In this document: positions 32,190 through 41,847 of the stretch, piece by piece
Numbering within the stretch: the stretch's first letter is position 1
How the letters are laid out: every line of letters begins with the position of its first letter
Assembly (NCBI GenBank): GCA_947630175.1
Contig: CANRGJ010000005.1
Location: 124,001 to 188,000, forward strand
Source: an uncultured Ruminiclostridium sp.
GTDB taxonomy: Bacteria > Bacillota > Clostridia > Oscillospirales > Ruminococcaceae
Direction: 5' to 3'
Length of the DNA stretch: 64,000 bases
Program-made: the position numbers and the translations under genes
Notes under the pieces: generated by a model
The model's database searches: none
What the model saw: only the letters and a program-made list of their open reading frames with translations
What the model was told of the DNA's origin: nothing

Positions 32190-34475
32190 ATGAAATATTT
32201 TGACACTCTGACGCAGGGAGCTGAGCAGGCTCTGACCGACCGAGGAGTCGGCCTTGACTCTCTCCTCTACTGCATCAAATGCGATATGGACTACGAGGGA
32301 ATGTATTACGACACCTACGTGGTCTTTGACAGCGAAAAGCTTTACATATTAAGCGGCTACGACAGACAGATACGGGAGAAGAAAAAGATACGCTATGAGT
32401 TTGACTTCCGTGATTATAAGGAGTACAGCCTTTCCGATATTTACGAGCTGTACGTCGACCGCTACCGCCACACCTGCCGCCTTATGGGAAAGCAAAAGGG
32501 CTGTGACAGCAGCGACAGCGACAAACACGTCTGCATAAGCCGCTTTTCATCAGGCTTTTCCGAGAAAGCGGAGCAGTTTTGTCACCGCTACAACCTGACG
32601 GTAAAGAAAGAGGCAATAGACGACAGTATGCTGGACGAGCGCAGTCCTTTCTGCCCCAAATGCCACCGCCGCTATCCCGACCCCAACCGCAAATACTGCC
32701 CCTATTGCGTAAAGCGCTCGTCGCTTTTCAGGCGCCTTATGGAAATGTTCGGGGACTTCAAGCTCCAGACTGCCTCAATTCTTATAATGATGATACTTTC
32801 AGCGGCTCTGGGAATAATCTCCCCCTACTTCGGCACTGCCTTCCTGTACGACCGTGTGCTTGACGCGGCAGGCGATTTTTACGGGCAGATACTCTTTGCA
32901 GTTTTGATGATGGCGGGATTTCGCCTTATGTCAGGGCTTTTCAGCACACTTTACGGCGTTGTGTTCAGCACCGCCGTATCAAAGGTAATGCACAAAATAA
33001 GGGTAAAGGTCTTTGCCGCTATGGAAAAGCTGTCCCTGTCCTTTTTCACGTCAAAGCAGACAGGCTCCCTTATGACCCGTGTAGACCGTGACGCCAACGA
33101 CGTTTACGACTTTTTCTGCTTCATCGTCCCCCAGGGCGTCACCAACATAATCAAAATGGCGTCAATGGTAGTTCTGATGTACCTGCTGTCCCCCTTGCTT
33201 GCCACCTGCATACTCATAATGATGATTATGGTATTTGTCAGCGAGATATTTTTTGCCAAAGGACAGCGCCGCCACTGGCGAGCCACCAACCTTGCCGTCC
33301 GCCGTATGCAGTCCAACCTGAACGACGCCATAAACGGACACAGAGTTGTGAAGGCCTTTGCCCGTGAGGAGCAGGAAAAATCCCGCTTCGGAAAGAGCCT
33401 TGACCGTGTGTATGAGGCGGATATGGCAAGAAGTGTCCGCTATGTCAAGTTTGACAGCTCACAGTGGGTTATATACAGCGTGGGCAGAGCTTTGCTTATC
33501 GTTCTGGGATTTTACCTTGTTATAAAAGGCTCCATAGGCATAGGCGAGCTTATGCTTATGATAAGCTATTTCGGAATGTTATGGGACCCTGTTTATTTCT
33601 TCGTATATGCGGGCAACGACTGGTCACGGTGCATAGATGCCGCCTCCCGTATCTTTGAGATAATCGACAGCAACCCCACCGTAAAGCCCCCTGTAACTCC
33701 CGCAGAAGTACCCTCCGAGGGACTTCAGGGCGACATCGTGCTGAAAAACGTCAGCTTTGAATACGAAGCGGGCGTTCCAGTCCTGAAAGACGTAAGTATG
33801 AACATAGAGCAGGGCAAATTCTACGGCGTCGTAGGAAAAACGGGAGCAGGAAAATCCACCCTGATAAACCTTATCTCAAGGCTTTATGACCCCACCAACG
33901 GCGAAATAAGGATAGACGGTATCCCCATAAAGGACATCGCCTTTGAGGACCTGCGCCGCAGTATCGGTATAGTTTCACAGGAAACATACCTCTTTATGGG
34001 AAGTATTGCGGACAATATACGCTACGCCCGCCCCGACGCCACCATAGAGGAAGTAGTTGAAGCGGCAAAGAACGCCAACGCTCACGACTTTATCTTAAAG
34101 CTCCCCGACGGCTACGACACTATGATAGGCAGCGGCGGAGTAAGTCTTTCAGGCGGCGAAAAGCAGCGTATCTCAATAGCACGAGCCCTGATACAAAAGC
34201 CCAATATCCTTATCCTTGACGAAGCCACCGCCTCAATGGACACCCGCACCGAGCGAAAGATACAAAACGCCATTGACAATCTTAAAAAGGGAAGGACCAT
34301 AATCGCAATAGCCCACCGTCTTTCCACTTTAAGAGATGCGGATATGCTCTGCGTTATCGAACACGGCGAGGTAAAGGAAACAGGCACTCACGACCAGCTT
34401 ATAAGAGCAAAGGGAAAATATTTCGAGCTGTATAAGCTGCAAGCCGAGGCTCTTAAGACCATCGGCGTTGAGTAA
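32190..34475 (+). CDS. ABC transporter, fused membrane and ATPase domains, with zinc-ribbon N-terminus
   Basis: A 761-residue half-exporter with an unusual 180-residue N-terminal extension. This part is soluble and ends in a zinc ribbon with C155, C158, C170 and C173 (CPKC...CPYC). The exporter part has six membrane helices (about 190-480). The ATPase has Walker A GKTGAGKST, signature LSGGEKQRISIARAL, Walker B ILILDEATAS with catalytic Glu, and an H-loop IAHRLST. It should pair with the second ABC protein at 35054. The DUF1854 gene sits between. The cargo is unknown. Confidence 0.9.
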   Translation: MKYFDTLTQGAEQALTDRGVGLDSLLYCIKCDMDYEGMYYDTYVVFDSEKLYILSGYDRQIREKKKIRYEFDFRDYKEYSLSDIYELYVDRYRHTCRLMGKQKGCDSSDSDKHVCISRFSSGFSEKAEQFCHRYNLTVKKEAIDDSMLDERSPFCPKCHRRYPDPNRKYCPYCVKRSSLFRRLMEMFGDFKLQTASILIMMILSAALGIISPYFGTAFLYDRVLDAAGDFYGQILFAVLMMAGFRLMSGLFSTLYGVVFSTAVSKVMHKIRVKVFAAMEKLSLSFFTSKQTGSLMTRVDRDANDVYDFFCFIVPQGVTNIIKMASMVVLMYLLSPLLATCILIMMIMVFVSEIFFAKGQRRHWRATNLAVRRMQSNLNDAINGHRVVKAFAREEQEKSRFGKSLDRVYEADMARSVRYVKFDSSQWVIYSVGRALLIVLGFYLVIKGSIGIGELMLMISYFGMLWDPVYFFVYAGNDWSRCIDAASRIFEIIDSNPTVKPPVTPAEVPSEGLQGDIVLKNVSFEYEAGVPVLKDVSMNIEQGKFYGVVGKTGAGKSTLINLISRLYDPTNGEIRIDGIPIKDIAFEDLRRSIGIVSQETYLFMGSIADNIRYARPDATIEEVVEAAKNANAHDFILKLPDGYDTMIGSGGVSLSGGEKQRISIARALIQKPNILILDEATASMDTRTERKIQNAIDNLKKGRTIIAIAHRLSTLRDADMLCVIEHGEVKETGTHDQLIRAKGKYFELYKLQAEALKTIGVE

Positions 34476-34494
34476 AAGCAAGAAAGGACAATAT

Positions 34495-35028
34495 ATGAAC
34501 GAATACAAACAAACCGATTTTCAGATAGACAGCCTGCGTATCCTTGATGTGAACGAGCTTCACTTTACAAGGCTGGACAGCGGCTATCTTGATCTTGAAT
34601 ACAAAGGGAACAGATATGAGCAGGTGAGCCTCACCCGCCTTCAGCCCTTTTACTATCTTGATACCTACATCAGCGTTTCCTTCAAGAACGACGAGGACGA
34701 GTGGATAGAGATAGGCGTTATCCGTGACATAAACGATATGTCAAAGGAACAGCGCGACCTGTGCGCCGAATATCTTCAGTTCCGCTATTATGTTCCGCTG
34801 ATAACCAAGGTCCACTCCATTCGTGACAACCGTATGGGTTATCTTTTCATTGATGCGGAGACCACGGCAGGAAGAAAGCGTATCGCCGTGAACGACTGGT
34901 GGACGAATTTCCGTGTGAATAATAGCGGAATGTTGACCGTCACTGATTCCGACGGAAACAAATACTACATACCCCACCCCGAGGAAATGGACAGAAAAAG
35001 CTACCGAAAGTTAGAGCTGTTTATGTGA
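34495..35028 (+). CDS. DUF1854 protein of ABC exporter cassette
   Basis: A 177-residue soluble protein resembling DUF1854: RILDVNELHFTRLDSGYLDL, then LTRLQPFYYLDTYISV, ITKVHSIRDNRMGYLFIDAET and KRIAVNDWWTNFRV. In other bacteria this family also accompanies ABC exporters, for example some linked to cyanophycin genes; its role is unknown and may be to modulate the transporter. I chose the ATG at 34495 since GAAAGGA lies 6 nt upstream; the upstream TTG at 34468 would overlap the transporter gene. Between the two ABC genes, close spacing, one operon. Confidence 0.82.
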   Translation: MNEYKQTDFQIDSLRILDVNELHFTRLDSGYLDLEYKGNRYEQVSLTRLQPFYYLDTYISVSFKNDEDEWIEIGVIRDINDMSKEQRDLCAEYLQFRYYVPLITKVHSIRDNRMGYLFIDAETTAGRKRIAVNDWWTNFRVNNSGMLTVTDSDGNKYYIPHPEEMDRKSYRKLELFM

Positions 35029-35053
35029 CGTTCCTCCTTTGAAAGGAATTTAT

Positions 35054-37234
35054 ATGAATTTAAAAACACCGTTACCCAAGGGCATACCCGAATGTATATT
35101 CAGTCTGCCCTTCGACATAGCGGAAAACGGCGAGAAGACCGCAGGCTTTCTCACCGCCGACCGTGAACAAATACATATTTACGACAGCGACGGCAGGGAG
35201 CTGAGCAGCTTTTCCCTTGACAGCTTTTCCGCTTTCGAGGCAACAAGGCAGATAGGCTGTTCAATGCTTCGCGGAAAGCGCAAAAGCGATGATAAGTGGC
35301 AGTTTTTCTGCTCCTTTACACAGACCCATTATATCCGCTACGCCGAGCTTGCCAAGATACTGGATTATTACGCCAACACAGGCGTATTTGTGGATCACTC
35401 CGACGAGGAAGAGCCTGTCTGCCCCAAATGCGGACTGAGCCTTGACGGCTCCTCCACCTGCCCCTACTGCGCTAAAAAGGGAAGCACCGTAAAACGCCTG
35501 ATGAAACGCCTTGCCCCTTTCAAAAAGCCTTTCATCATCAGCATACTGCTCACCGCCTTTTCCTACGCCTGCGACCTTGTTGCACCTACCTTACAGCGCT
35601 ACCTCATTGACGACGTGGTGCAGGTGGAGCAACCTGATATGAACCTGTTCCTCATCATAGCGGGAACTATCATTTGTCTCGCCCTTATCGGAACAGCCAT
35701 AGACTTCATCACCCGCCGCATAAACATCAACATAACCATCGGCTTTATCCGTGACCTGCGCCGCGACCTGTTCGACAAGACTCAGGAGCTTTCCATGCGC
35801 TCCATCTCCCGCCGCACCGCAGGTGAGATAATCCGCCGTGTAAGCGAGGATTCACGCACAGTACAGCAATTTGTCACCGACAACGGCAAGGAGATGATAC
35901 TCCACACCATCTCTCTTGTTGCTTTGGTGATAATAATGTTCGTCAGCAACTGGAAGCTGGCTCTGCTGGTAATTCTGCCTTTGCCCATAGCTGCTTGGCT
36001 TGCAAGCAAGGTAATGCGTATCCTTGACGACCGCAACAGCCGCTGGTGGAGAAAGACCGTGGCTTCCTCCCGCTATCTCCACGATATGCTTTCGGGAATA
36101 AGAGTTGTGAAAAGCTACGGCAGTGAGGAGCGTGAGACTGCCCGCTACACCGAAATATCAAAAGAGGTGTCAAAAGCCCAGAAAAACATCGACTGTATCT
36201 GGTACATATTAAGTCCTCTCCTGCGATATGTCATAGCGATAGGCGAATTTCTTATGCTTTACTTCGGCGCCTCCGCCGTTATGGATTTTGAGATAACCTT
36301 AGGTGAATTTGTTCAGTTCACCACCTACGTTTCTATGCTTTACGGACCTTTGGAATGGCTCACAAATCTTCCCAGAGTGTTGTCGCAGGCAATGGTCGCC
36401 GCAGGCAAAGCCTTTGAGATACTGGACGAGCGCATAGAGCTGAAAGACGCCGAGATACCCGCCGACAAACCAATCGACGGCAACATCACCTTTGAACACG
36501 TTTCCTTCGGCTATACCGCCTATAATCCTGTTTTAAAGGACATCTCCCTTGAGATAAAGCCGGGCGAGATGATAGGCATAGTGGGACACTCAGGTGTCGG
36601 AAAATCCACAATGATAAACCTGATAATGCGCCTTTACGACCCCACAAGCGGCAGTATAAAGATAGACGGTACAGACCTGCGTGATATGACCTCAAAGGGA
36701 CTTCACGACCAGATGGGCGTAGTTTTGCAGGAGACCTTCCTGTTTAACGGCACAGTTTTGGAAAACATCGCCTACTCCAAGCCCGACGCCACCTTTGAGG
36801 AAATAATACAAGCCGCCAAGACCGCCGACTGTCACGACTTCATCACCCGCCTGCCCGACGGCTACAACACTTATGTTGGAGAAAAAGGCTACAACCTCTC
36901 AGGCGGCGAGCGCCAGCGCGTAGCTATCGCAAGAGCTATACTCCGCGACCCTAAGATACTCATTCTTGACGAAGCCACCGCCAGCCTTGACACCCAGACG
37001 GAAAAGCAGATACAAACTGCCCTTGACCGCCTTATAAAGGGAAGAACGACGATAGCCATAGCTCACCGCCTTTCCACCCTCAGCAACGCCGACCGCCTTA
37101 TCGTCCTCGATAAGGGAAAGCTGGTGGAAATGGGCAGTCACACTGAGCTTATGAAAAAACACGGCGTATATTATCAGCTTGTAATGGCACAGCGCACCAC
37201 TGCCGCCATAAAAAAGCAGACCGTGACCGCATAA
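35054..37234 (+). CDS. ABC transporter, second subunit, with zinc-ribbon N-terminus
   Basis: A 726-residue protein built like the first: a soluble N-terminal domain of about 140 residues ending in a zinc ribbon (C123, C126, C136, C139; CPKC...CPYC), six membrane helices (about 155-440), and an ATPase with Walker A GHSGVGKST, signature LSGGERQRVAIARAI, ILILDEATAS and IAHRLST. Both nucleotide sites look catalytically complete, unlike many heterodimeric exporters in which one is degenerate. The ATG at 35054 follows GAAAGGA; 25 nt behind the DUF1854 gene. Confidence 0.9.
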   Translation: MNLKTPLPKGIPECIFSLPFDIAENGEKTAGFLTADREQIHIYDSDGRELSSFSLDSFSAFEATRQIGCSMLRGKRKSDDKWQFFCSFTQTHYIRYAELAKILDYYANTGVFVDHSDEEEPVCPKCGLSLDGSSTCPYCAKKGSTVKRLMKRLAPFKKPFIISILLTAFSYACDLVAPTLQRYLIDDVVQVEQPDMNLFLIIAGTIICLALIGTAIDFITRRININITIGFIRDLRRDLFDKTQELSMRSISRRTAGEIIRRVSEDSRTVQQFVTDNGKEMILHTISLVALVIIMFVSNWKLALLVILPLPIAAWLASKVMRILDDRNSRWWRKTVASSRYLHDMLSGIRVVKSYGSEERETARYTEISKEVSKAQKNIDCIWYILSPLLRYVIAIGEFLMLYFGASAVMDFEITLGEFVQFTTYVSMLYGPLEWLTNLPRVLSQAMVAAGKAFEILDERIELKDAEIPADKPIDGNITFEHVSFGYTAYNPVLKDISLEIKPGEMIGIVGHSGVGKSTMINLIMRLYDPTSGSIKIDGTDLRDMTSKGLHDQMGVVLQETFLFNGTVLENIAYSKPDATFEEIIQAAKTADCHDFITRLPDGYNTYVGEKGYNLSGGERQRVAIARAILRDPKILILDEATASLDTQTEKQIQTALDRLIKGRTTIAIAHRLSTLSNADRLIVLDKGKLVEMGSHTELMKKHGVYYQLVMAQRTTAAIKKQTVTA

Positions 37235-37279
37235 AAATATCCCCTCACAGCTTTCCACTGAGAGGGGATATTATTTTTT
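37235..37279. terminator. Bidirectional terminator between ABC operon and HD-GYP gene
   Basis: AATATCCCCTC / GAGGGGATATT stem plus CAG/CTG, with A run on the left and ATTTTTT on the right; it overlaps the stop codon of the HD-GYP gene. Confidence 0.85.
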
Positions 37280-39140
37280 ACAGCGACTCCTGCAATTCTA
37301 TCTGCCTGTAAGTCTCGTAATATATCTTTTTCCTTTGCTTCTCAATTTCGCTTTTCAGCTTCTGATAAAACTCCTTGTCCTCAAGCAGCCGCGCAACGTA
37401 CGGGGAATATCTTGTGCCCTGCCACCGCATTATTTCGTCCGCCAGAGTTTCAAAGCTCTTTGTTGCGGCATAGCTCCTGCCGATATTATCCGTGCCTGCG
37501 TCCAGCGAATCCGCTACCGAGATAATGTCCACTATCTTTTTCACCCTGCCGGGAACTTCGCCTGCGTCTGAGGGATAACCGCCCTTTCCGTCATAGTTGA
37601 GGTGATGATACAGCGCCGCCGCCTGAAGATCAGGGACCTCCTCAAAGCTGCTGAGCATACAGCTTCCCAGATACGGGTGATATTTTATCATAGCGAACTC
37701 TTCATCAAAAAGCCGCCTGTTATAGTTGCTGATGTGCTTTAATATCATACTTTTTCCTATGTCGTGATACAGCCCGCACAGCTTTGCCGTTTCCAGTATC
37801 TCGTCCTTTCTCTCTAAAAGCTCCTCCACGCTCTGAGTGCCGAATGTCCCCACAAGAGCGTCGGGATCCACCTCAAACATACGCCTGCAAAGCGTTTCCG
37901 TCAGCCAGGACACCATTCTTGAATGGATATGTGTGGGCGGGTGACAGGCGAGGATATAGTTCATCATATCATTGTGATTTGTTCTGTTTTTGGAGTGCTG
38001 CCAGGCGATAGTCTGCACCTCGTTGCTAAGCTGTGTGATATATTCGTTATACGGCATTCTCATCAGATATTCAAACGCCTGCTCCATCATCTTGTTGATG
38101 ATCATTTCATAAAACTGCTTTTCCTCTGCGTCAAAATATTTTGACGCATAAAATTCCACATACATAGGTATTCTCAGATTATCGAATATCCCCTCGGAAG
38201 AAAAATCCTCCCTGTCCCTTTTCTTGTAAATGCTTATCCAGTGGTTTATCATTTTATTGACGGATAAAAGTCCGTTGTGAAACCTTGCGGCGTCGTAAAG
38301 ATAAATTATTTTGCTCCTTCCTCCCAAAACATTGGGTGAGGGATTTGTGCTGTTGTAAAGATATTCCGCCGATTCCAGCATATCCTTTGCGATCCTTTCG
38401 TCATAATGCGTTCTGAGATCGCCCATAAATACCGTCCTGTCGGCGTGCATGGAATAAGCGAACCTGTCCCACGGTTGTTCGGGATTTTCCGATCTTCTTT
38501 TAGGAGAATTGATGATCTCCATAGTCTTGTTAAAAAGCGCCGTGTATTCTTTATATCTGTCCTGTGTACTGCGGATATTTCCTTTTTCGTCGGTAAGCTG
38601 CATATCCAGCTTCATATTCCCCAGGCTTCTTATGATATAACCTCTTGTTTTCGGATTTTTTATCTCATCATATCTGGGCAGATATGACGCCGCCTGAGAG
38701 AAATAGCTTTTTATCGTCCCCGCATATACGGAGATACCCAGATCAGCCTCCTTAAGATTTACATAATGCAGACACAGCCCCATAAAATAAAGCTCCTGTA
38801 TCAGCAGATCCGTGTCGTTATGTATAACGGCGTATTCTCTCAGCAGCCTGTGAATGTAGTATGCAAGACACACGTCCGACTGCTGACTGAGGTTCAGCAG
38901 CTTCTGGGACAGCTCTTCAAGCTCCTTCGCCTTTTCCTCCGACAGCTCCTCCGCTTTTTCGTTCAGAATTTTCTCACTAATGAGCCTGTCATTGTCATTA
39001 TGCAGTTTAAACAGCGTTTCGGAGTTTTTTCTTATGGCGTCAACAGCCTCGTCCTGGTTCATATAAAGGTCAATGTGAAACCTCATATGCTTTCCCACAA
39101 GGTGAAGATTTTCCATATACTGTTCAAAATCCTTGTTCAA
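37278..39140 (-). CDS. HD-GYP domain protein with long helical N-terminus
   Basis: A 620-residue soluble protein. The C-terminal about 190 residues form an HD-GYP phosphodiesterase-like domain: LYHDIGKSM (HD), KYHPYLGSCML, ALYHHLNYDGKGGYP (HH...DG.G.GYP, with one extra residue) and IISVADSLDAGTDN. Such domains usually hydrolyse cyclic di-GMP. The N-terminal 400 residues are helical, with a coiled coil about 45-90 (rich in Glu, Lys and Leu) and TPR-like helices that may be a sensor. I start at TTG 39140 because GGGAGGG lies 7 nt upstream; the ATG at 39179 would place that site inside. Confidence 0.82.
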   Translation of the reverse strand: MNKDFEQYMENLHLVGKHMRFHIDLYMNQDEAVDAIRKNSETLFKLHNDNDRLISEKILNEKAEELSEEKAKELEELSQKLLNLSQQSDVCLAYYIHRLLREYAVIHNDTDLLIQELYFMGLCLHYVNLKEADLGISVYAGTIKSYFSQAASYLPRYDEIKNPKTRGYIIRSLGNMKLDMQLTDEKGNIRSTQDRYKEYTALFNKTMEIINSPKRRSENPEQPWDRFAYSMHADRTVFMGDLRTHYDERIAKDMLESAEYLYNSTNPSPNVLGGRSKIIYLYDAARFHNGLLSVNKMINHWISIYKKRDREDFSSEGIFDNLRIPMYVEFYASKYFDAEEKQFYEMIINKMMEQAFEYLMRMPYNEYITQLSNEVQTIAWQHSKNRTNHNDMMNYILACHPPTHIHSRMVSWLTETLCRRMFEVDPDALVGTFGTQSVEELLERKDEILETAKLCGLYHDIGKSMILKHISNYNRRLFDEEFAMIKYHPYLGSCMLSSFEEVPDLQAAALYHHLNYDGKGGYPSDAGEVPGRVKKIVDIISVADSLDAGTDNIGRSYAATKSFETLADEIMRWQGTRYSPYVARLLEDKEFYQKLKSEIEKQRKKIYYETYRQIELQESL

Positions 39141-39253
39141 GCCTGTCCCTCCCGATGATATATGTAGACATAATAACATTGTATCATAAATTTTCCGATT
39201 TTACAATACACGATTTTCCCAAATCAAAATTTTCCTTAAAATAACAATACCTA

Positions 39254-39282
39254 TTGCAAAACACACCGAAAAAGTATATAAT
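39254..39282 (+). promoter_or_regulatory. Promoter of rodA-like gene
   Basis: TTGCAA, 17-nt spacer, TATAAT, 45 nt before the start codon. Confidence 0.78.
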
Positions 39283-39327
39283 AGATATGTATATATGCCC
39301 GAAAAAATATTTTTGGTTTTGTAAATT

Positions 39328-40482
39328 ATGGTAAAAAATATATTAAAAAGCGTTTATGAATATATAAAGCGGCTTGACAAGGTGCTTATCCTGCTTTGTC
39401 TGATAGCCAGCGGCTTCGGCATACTCCTTTTGTACAGTATGTACGCCAACGACTTTGCTGGAGTTACCGAAAACTACTATCAGACGCAGCTTATCGCCCT
39501 TTGTATCGGCGTAGCGGCAATGCTTATTGTCGCGGCGATAGATTACAAATTCATCTCAAAGATATGGTTTATCTACACCCCTGTCGCTTTGCTGCTTACC
39601 TTTCTGCTGTTCACAAGCCTTGGAGAGGGCGTCAGCGGCGCCGACGATATCGGCTGGCTGCGAATAGGCTCCTTCACCATTCAGCCCTCAGAGCTTTTGA
39701 AAATAGCGTTCATAATGACCTTTGCCACTCACCTGAACAAGGTGGGAAAAAATATGAACCGCATTCCCCATTTCCTACTGCTTTGTCTGCACGGCTTTTT
39801 CCCCGTCGCGCTTATCTCGAAGCAGGGCGACGACGGCACCGCGCTGGTATTTCTCTTTATATTCGTCGTTATGATGATAGCTGCGGGACTTGCCGTCCGT
39901 TACATCATAGCGGGCTGTATCGCCGTTCCCGCCGCTGTATACGTTGCGTGGAACTATCTTATGCAGCCTCACCACAAGGCTCGTTTCCTCGTTCTCTTTG
40001 ACCCCGTAATGCAGGAGGAGGAGATAAACGGTATATGGTATCAGCAGTATTGGGGCAGGATAGCGCTGGGCAGCGGAAAAATGACAGGCGTGGGACTTTT
40101 CGGCGGGGATTACGTCTACACCTCCCTTATAAGAAACGATTTCATCTTTGCTTATATCGGGAACGCCCTCGGCTTCGTGGGCTGTCTTGCCACTGTCATA
40201 CTTCTTATGCTGATCTGTATGAAAGTATATCTCAACAGCACTCAGGCAAAGGATAAGCTGGCAAGGCTCATCTGCGTGGGCGTGTTTTCCATGATACTCA
40301 TTCACTCTATCTTCAATATCGGAATGGTGCTTGCGGTTTTCCCCGTTATCGGCGTTCCTCTCCCCTTTATCAGCGCAGGGGGGACCTCGGTTGTTTCACT
40401 TTACGTCGCTATGGGACTTGTGCTGAGCGTTTACGGACACCGTGAGCGAAAATACCATATGTTCTACACCGAAAAGGACTGA
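39328..40482 (+). CDS. rodA: RodA/FtsW/SpoVE family glycosyltransferase
   Basis: A 384-residue membrane protein with about ten transmembrane helices, of the SEDS peptidoglycan polymerase family. Conserved points are IGSFTIQPSELLKIAF, the essential Asp region KQGDDGTALVFL, the long extracellular loop with WYQQYWGRIALGSG, and VIGVPLPFISAGGTSVVSL near the C-terminus. It polymerises lipid II into glycan strands together with a class B PBP. RodA is the more likely member by the loop sequence and length, but SpoVE or FtsW function is not excluded. The AT-rich leader has only a weak ribosome site before the ATG. Confidence 0.85.
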   Translation: MVKNILKSVYEYIKRLDKVLILLCLIASGFGILLLYSMYANDFAGVTENYYQTQLIALCIGVAAMLIVAAIDYKFISKIWFIYTPVALLLTFLLFTSLGEGVSGADDIGWLRIGSFTIQPSELLKIAFIMTFATHLNKVGKNMNRIPHFLLLCLHGFFPVALISKQGDDGTALVFLFIFVVMMIAAGLAVRYIIAGCIAVPAAVYVAWNYLMQPHHKARFLVLFDPVMQEEEINGIWYQQYWGRIALGSGKMTGVGLFGGDYVYTSLIRNDFIFAYIGNALGFVGCLATVILLMLICMKVYLNSTQAKDKLARLICVGVFSMILIHSIFNIGMVLAVFPVIGVPLPFISAGGTSVVSLYVAMGLVLSVYGHRERKYHMFYTEKD

Positions 40483-40538
40483 TACAGTAAAAAATTGCTT
40501 AATGCAACCAAACATAAAAAACGAAAGGACATACCAAA

Positions 40539-41813
40539 ATGACAAAAACTGCAACCTTAGCGGAGCTTTACGGTGAGCGCGAGCTTGACGTCCAGCGCAA
40601 GCGCTATCTTAAAGCAATAGACAGCTATAAGGAGTATTTCGGCGGCATAGGGGACGGCTACCGCCTGTTTTCTGCTCCCGGAAGAACAGAGGTGGGAGGG
40701 AACCACACCGACCATAACAGGGGAAAGGTGCTTGCGGCAAGCGTAAACCTTGACGTTATAGCAGTAGTAGAGCCTATCGACTTTCCCAAGATCGCTCTGA
40801 AAAGCGAAGGTTATGAAGAAAGCATAATCGAGATAGACGACCTTGAAGTAAAGGAATACGAAAAGAACACCGCCGACGCCCTCATAAGAGGCGTTGCGGC
40901 AGGCTTTAAGAAAAACGGCTATAATATCGGCGGATTTAAGGCATACACCAACACAGATGTGTTGAAAGGGAGTGGGCTCAGTTCCTCCGCCGCTTTTGAA
41001 GTCCTTGTGGGAAATATCCTCAACTCCCTTTACAACAACGGCGTTGTAAACCCTATAAAAATAGCCCAGATAGCGCAGTATGCCGAAAACGAATATTTCG
41101 GCAAGCCCAGCGGACTTATGGATCAAATGGCGTCCTCCGTCGGCGGCTTTGTAGCAATTGATTTCAAGGACATAGAAAGTCCCCTTATCGAAAAGATAGA
41201 CGCTGATTTCAACAGCTTCGGACACGCTCTTTGCATAGTTGACACCAAGGGTAGCCACGCCGACCTTACCCCCGACTATGCGGCAATTCCCGGTGAGATG
41301 AAAGCGATAGCTTCTCATTTCTCAGTGGAATATCTCCGCCAGCTTTGCCGCGAGGACATAATGCTGAACATAAATATGCTCCGTGAGGAATACGGCGACA
41401 GAGCCGTTCTTCGAGCTTTGCACTTCTTTGATGAAAACGACCGCGTGGACAAGCTGAGCCATGCCCTCAAATCAGGAGATTTCCCCGCCTTCCTCGACTC
41501 AATAAGAGAAAGCGGCAACAGCTCCTACAAATATCTTCAAAACGTATTTTCCGTCAACGACATAAAAAATCAAGGTCTCGGCATAGGTCTTAACGCCGCA
41601 GAACACGTCCTCAACCGTATGGGAGCCTGCCGTGTACACGGCGGCGGCTTTGCGGGAACGATACAGGCTTTCGTCCCCCTTGAGCTTTTGAAGGAATTTA
41701 AAATGGATATGGAAAAGATATTCGGCGGCGGTTCCTGCTATGTACTCAACATCAGAAGATACGGCGGCACCGAGGTAGATAGGGAAAGTTTGTTCGTACA
41801 AGAGGAAGAATAA
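40539..41813 (+). CDS. galK: Galactokinase
   Basis: A 424-residue GHMP kinase that phosphorylates galactose at C1 in the Leloir pathway. Visible are the galactokinase signature GRTEVGGNHTDHNRG near residue 50, the ATP loop LKGSGLSSSAAFEV at about 145, the catalytic Asp in SGLMDQMAS, and the C-terminal GHMP motif CRVHGGGFAGTIQAF. GAAAGGAC precedes the ATG. The 56-nt gap after the RodA gene has no clear promoter, so it may be read through. A terminator shared with hflX follows. Confidence 0.94.
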   Translation: MTKTATLAELYGERELDVQRKRYLKAIDSYKEYFGGIGDGYRLFSAPGRTEVGGNHTDHNRGKVLAASVNLDVIAVVEPIDFPKIALKSEGYEESIIEIDDLEVKEYEKNTADALIRGVAAGFKKNGYNIGGFKAYTNTDVLKGSGLSSSAAFEVLVGNILNSLYNNGVVNPIKIAQIAQYAENEYFGKPSGLMDQMASSVGGFVAIDFKDIESPLIEKIDADFNSFGHALCIVDTKGSHADLTPDYAAIPGEMKAIASHFSVEYLRQLCREDIMLNINMLREEYGDRAVLRALHFFDENDRVDKLSHALKSGDFPAFLDSIRESGNSSYKYLQNVFSVNDIKNQGLGIGLNAAEHVLNRMGACRVHGGGFAGTIQAFVPLELLKEFKMDMEKIFGGGSCYVLNIRRYGGTEVDRESLFVQEEE

Positions 41814-41841
41814 AAAACAAGCCCCTTTTCGGGGCTTGTTC
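41814..41841. terminator. Shared terminator of galK and hflX
   Basis: AACAAGCCCC / GGGGCTTGTT stem with a 5-nt loop, A-rich on the left; between convergent genes. Confidence 0.8.
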
Positions 41842-41847
41842 AGGCAT

